From Gammaproteobacteria bacterium (lineage in GTDB: Bacteria > Pseudomonadota > Gammaproteobacteria > SZUA-229), in assembly GCA_002401185.1 (NCBI GenBank), contig NVSH01000018.1, positions 5,732 to 14,565 of the forward strand: a stretch of 8,834 nt of DNA, read 5' to 3'. Positions 6,992 to 8,834 of the stretch are shown here, piece after piece (position 1 is the stretch's first letter; each line of letters opens with the position of its first letter). Both the position numbers and the translations under genes were made by a program. The notes beneath the pieces were generated by a model, which worked only from the letters and a program-made list of their open reading frames with translations, was not told the DNA's origin and did not search any database.

Positions 6992-8146
6992 ATGAATAGC
7001 CATAATACGTCACGCCGTACCGTTTTAAAATTACTATCTGGTAGCCTGCTAGGTAGCAGTTTTGGCTTGGCTGCAACATCCTGCACGCACAAGAAATTTT
7101 TCAACCCCGATGAAGATATATTACTATCTGGCAGCAATATTACCGATGACAAAAGTCTGCAAAACGCACTTATCGTTATCAACCTGACACAGAGCAAAAA
7201 AAGAATCATCAAGACTTCTTTTTTTCCTCATGGCGTTTGTATCGACCCTAACAACAAATACCGCATATTCTGTTTTGAAAAAAACAGCACGAATGCCTGT
7301 GAGATAAACCTTAAAAGTCTAAAGGTCACGCAATACTTTACTAGTACAAAAAACCATACCTTCTCCGGTCACGCTGCCTTTAGTGAAAATAGCAATGAAA
7401 TCTACTGCATAGAAAACAATATAAACACACGACAGGGGGCCGTCATCGTACGTAACAGCGATACTTTCGAGGCAATAAAACGTTTACCAACACTCGGCTT
7501 ATCCGCCAATGATTGTCATCTCATCGAAGCTCAGACACTGGTCATCAGTAATACGGGTCGATCCGAATCGGATTTTCATCAACCTTCACTGGTTTACATC
7601 GATCTGGAGACAGAGAAATTATTAAAACGAATTAAACTAGATGATAAAAACCTGAATTGCGGACATTTTGATATTACTGAAAAAGGTGATTTAGTCATCG
7701 CATCTGCACCTGTTTCATCACTTGACGAAACACTTTCAGGTGGCGTCAGCATTCAACCAGCCAACGAAAAACTAACAACGATGACACAACCTGAGCCGGT
7801 TATAAAACGGATGACGGGCGAAGCCTTGAGCATAACGATCAATAAGCAATACGATATCGTCGCAGTAACGCATCCGCAGGCAAACTTGCTGACTTTCTGG
7901 TCCATAACCCAGAGCCGTATTATCAAAGCCTATGGCATCGAAAACCCACGCGGCATCTGTCAAACACTTGATGGAAAATACTTTGTGGTCAGTTACGGCA
8001 GGACACCCGCTATTGCAAAAATTTCATCGAAAATGATGACGCCAGTCGCAGATTCTATCGTACGTTCGACACTTGCAACAAGTGATCACATGATAAATTG
8101 GTCGGCAATAATAAGAAAAATCATGCCTGCGAGAATTTACGATTAA
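6992..8146 (+). CDS. DUF1513 family Tat-exported beta-propeller-type protein
   Basis: Function unknown. The N-terminus carries a twin-arginine signal, SRRTVLK (7-13), followed by a Gly/Ser/Leu-rich stretch to about residue 30, so export of a folded protein to the periplasm is expected. C31 in ATSC could be a lipidation site, but the -3 residue is Ala, a poor lipobox. The 384-residue length and repeated beta-strand blocks match DUF1513: PHGVCIDPN (79-87), a SGHAAFSENSNEIYCIEN block with tandem Asn, QPSLVYIDLETEKLL, NCGHFDITEKGDLVI, and a final PRGICQTLDGKYFVVSYG. The GxGPHE segment I remember from pseudomonad members reads GLSANDCH here. The start is set by the Tat motif; no Shine-Dalgarno is visible. 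DUF1513 genes often sit near imelysin and iron-regulated genes, but none is present here. It ends 20 bases from the convergent DUF4126 gene. Confidence 0.8.
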   Translation: MNSHNTSRRTVLKLLSGSLLGSSFGLAATSCTHKKFFNPDEDILLSGSNITDDKSLQNALIVINLTQSKKRIIKTSFFPHGVCIDPNNKYRIFCFEKNSTNACEINLKSLKVTQYFTSTKNHTFSGHAAFSENSNEIYCIENNINTRQGAVIVRNSDTFEAIKRLPTLGLSANDCHLIEAQTLVISNTGRSESDFHQPSLVYIDLETEKLLKRIKLDDKNLNCGHFDITEKGDLVIASAPVSSLDETLSGGVSIQPANEKLTTMTQPEPVIKRMTGEALSITINKQYDIVAVTHPQANLLTFWSITQSRIIKAYGIENPRGICQTLDGKYFVVSYGRTPAIAKISSKMMTPVADSIVRSTLATSDHMINWSAIIRKIMPARIYD

Positions 8147-8166
8147 TATACGCAATCAAAAGCGCC

Positions 8167-8834
8167 CTAGTGATTACTGATATTTTTAGACTTACCTTTC
8201 GCTTCAAGCAAATTTTCAATAATATCGCCTGAGACAGCATCTTCATTAACAGGCTCGACTTTAACGCCAAACCAGCCACGTAAAGTTGTCACGATGCCTT
8301 TTATCGCACGCCATAACTTAGGCAATATCCATATGGCAAACAGAACAAACAGCACAATAAACACAACAAATGCCAGCGGATAGTTTAATGCTGCCCACAG
8401 ACCACCAACAACCACCAGATCTTCTGTAATGGAAGCAATGGAATTCGTGACTGGCTCTGGTGAGGCATTGATAACCAGGCGTGTGCTCGCTTTAGTAAGA
8501 TGCGAAGTAGCCGCCAGACTGCCACCCAACAAAGCAGCAGCCAATTCAACCGCCTGATTTATTTCCAGACCCTGTGCAGCACCGACAGCCAGCATCGCGC
8601 CAGCAGGTATGCGGATGAAAGTATGTATGGCATCCCAGCCAGTATCAACACCTGGGATTTTATCAACAAAAAATTCGACGAAATACATCGTACCAGCGGC
8701 CATCAGTACCAGTGGATCTTGCAACACAGTTAATGATTCGGGCAATTGCGTATAACCACCCGCACCCATAATCCCCAGCACCAGAATTGCAGCATACAAA
8801 TTGATACCTGATGCCCAGGCAACACCGAGTGTTA
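8167..8834 (-). CDS. DUF4126 family integral membrane protein, N-terminus outside window
   Basis: Function unknown. The frame stays open to the right edge (visible start TLGVAWASGINLYAA), so the true start lies beyond it, probably only about ten residues away by comparison with the family; the TTG at 8799 is an internal Leu. Counting from that Leu, hydrophobic segments fall near 2-15, 30-44, 64-78, 83-97 and 126-160, the last long enough for two spans. The family's conserved blocks are VEFFVDKIPGVDTGWDAIHT (41-60), followed by FIRIPAGA, and a LLGGSLAATSH block ending in TKASTRLVINASPEP. A basic stretch, KLWRAIKGIVTTLRGW, follows the last span, then a soluble tail rich in acidic and then basic residues. 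It is probably an inner-membrane protein. Convergent with the DUF1513 gene; no terminator is visible in the 20-base gap. Confidence 0.85.
   Translation of the reverse strand, partial: TLGVAWASGINLYAAILVLGIMGAGGYTQLPESLTVLQDPLVLMAAGTMYFVEFFVDKIPGVDTGWDAIHTFIRIPAGAMLAVGAAQGLEINQAVELAAALLGGSLAATSHLTKASTRLVINASPEPVTNSIASITEDLVVVGGLWAALNYPLAFVVFIVLFVLFAIWILPKLWRAIKGIVTTLRGWFGVKVEPVNEDAVSGDIIENLLEAKGKSKNISNH

Noticed and set aside
6922..7212. Minus-strand 96-codon open frame with a hydrophobic N-terminus
   Set aside because: Overlaps the start and Tat signal of the DUF1513 gene on the opposite strand. The hydrophobic look mirrors that signal peptide.
7219..7225. T7 run inside the DUF1513 gene as a frameshift or slippage site
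   Set aside because: The frame is intact and conserved on both sides; no overlapping frame of interest.
8797..8799. TTG at 8799 as the start of the DUF4126 gene
   Set aside because: The frame is open upstream to the window edge, and the upstream residues (GVAWASGIN) match the family's conserved N-terminus, so this is an internal Leu.
1..8834. A novel multi-gene defence, mobile or biosynthetic system
   Set aside because: All six coding regions belong to recognised families; there are no unknown gene clusters, CRISPR spacing, tRNA-adjacent attachment sites or toxin-antitoxin pairs.

Overview
The window looks like chromosomal DNA of a moderately AT-rich gammaproteobacterium. The evidence is protein-level: GyrA, SerC and a fused chorismate mutase/prephenate dehydratase of the Pseudomonas type, together with the conserved-unknown families DUF1249, DUF1513 and DUF4126 that are common in Gammaproteobacteria. 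The genus cannot be named from this sequence. No mobile-element gene, phage gene, CRISPR array, tRNA or rRNA is visible, and no gene-free stretch exceeds 300 bases.

Layout: bases 1-6805 are read on the minus strand. In the direction of transcription the order is a DUF1249 gene (6805-6290), a probable intrinsic terminator (about 6199-6172), gyrA (6095-3501), serC (3358-2276), serA (2234-1071) and pheA (from 899, running off the left edge inside its ACT domain). A divergent spacer (6806-6991) follows, then one plus-strand gene for a Tat-exported DUF1513 beta-propeller-type protein (6992-8146). It converges, with only 20 bases between, on a minus-strand DUF4126 membrane protein (8167 to the right edge, start codon outside the window).

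How the genes work together: gyrA-serC-pheA is the head of the known gammaproteobacterial 'aromatic supraoperon' (gyrA-serC-pheA-hisC-tyrA-aroA-cmk-rpsA in pseudomonads). Here serA lies between serC and pheA, so the first two steps of phosphorylated serine synthesis (SerA then SerC) are adjacent and precede the first committed steps to phenylalanine. The DUF1249, DUF1513 and DUF4126 genes have no established function and no visible link to this pathway.

The main unexplained structure is in the spacers: mutually exclusive AT-rich hairpins between gyrA and serC, a CACAGAGA-type repeat between serA and pheA, and in the divergent spacer a 12-bp direct repeat at a 50-bp interval plus a pair of TTTAC/GTAAA palindromes. 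I do not see a convincing new multi-gene system. Most of the window is well-conserved housekeeping sequence.
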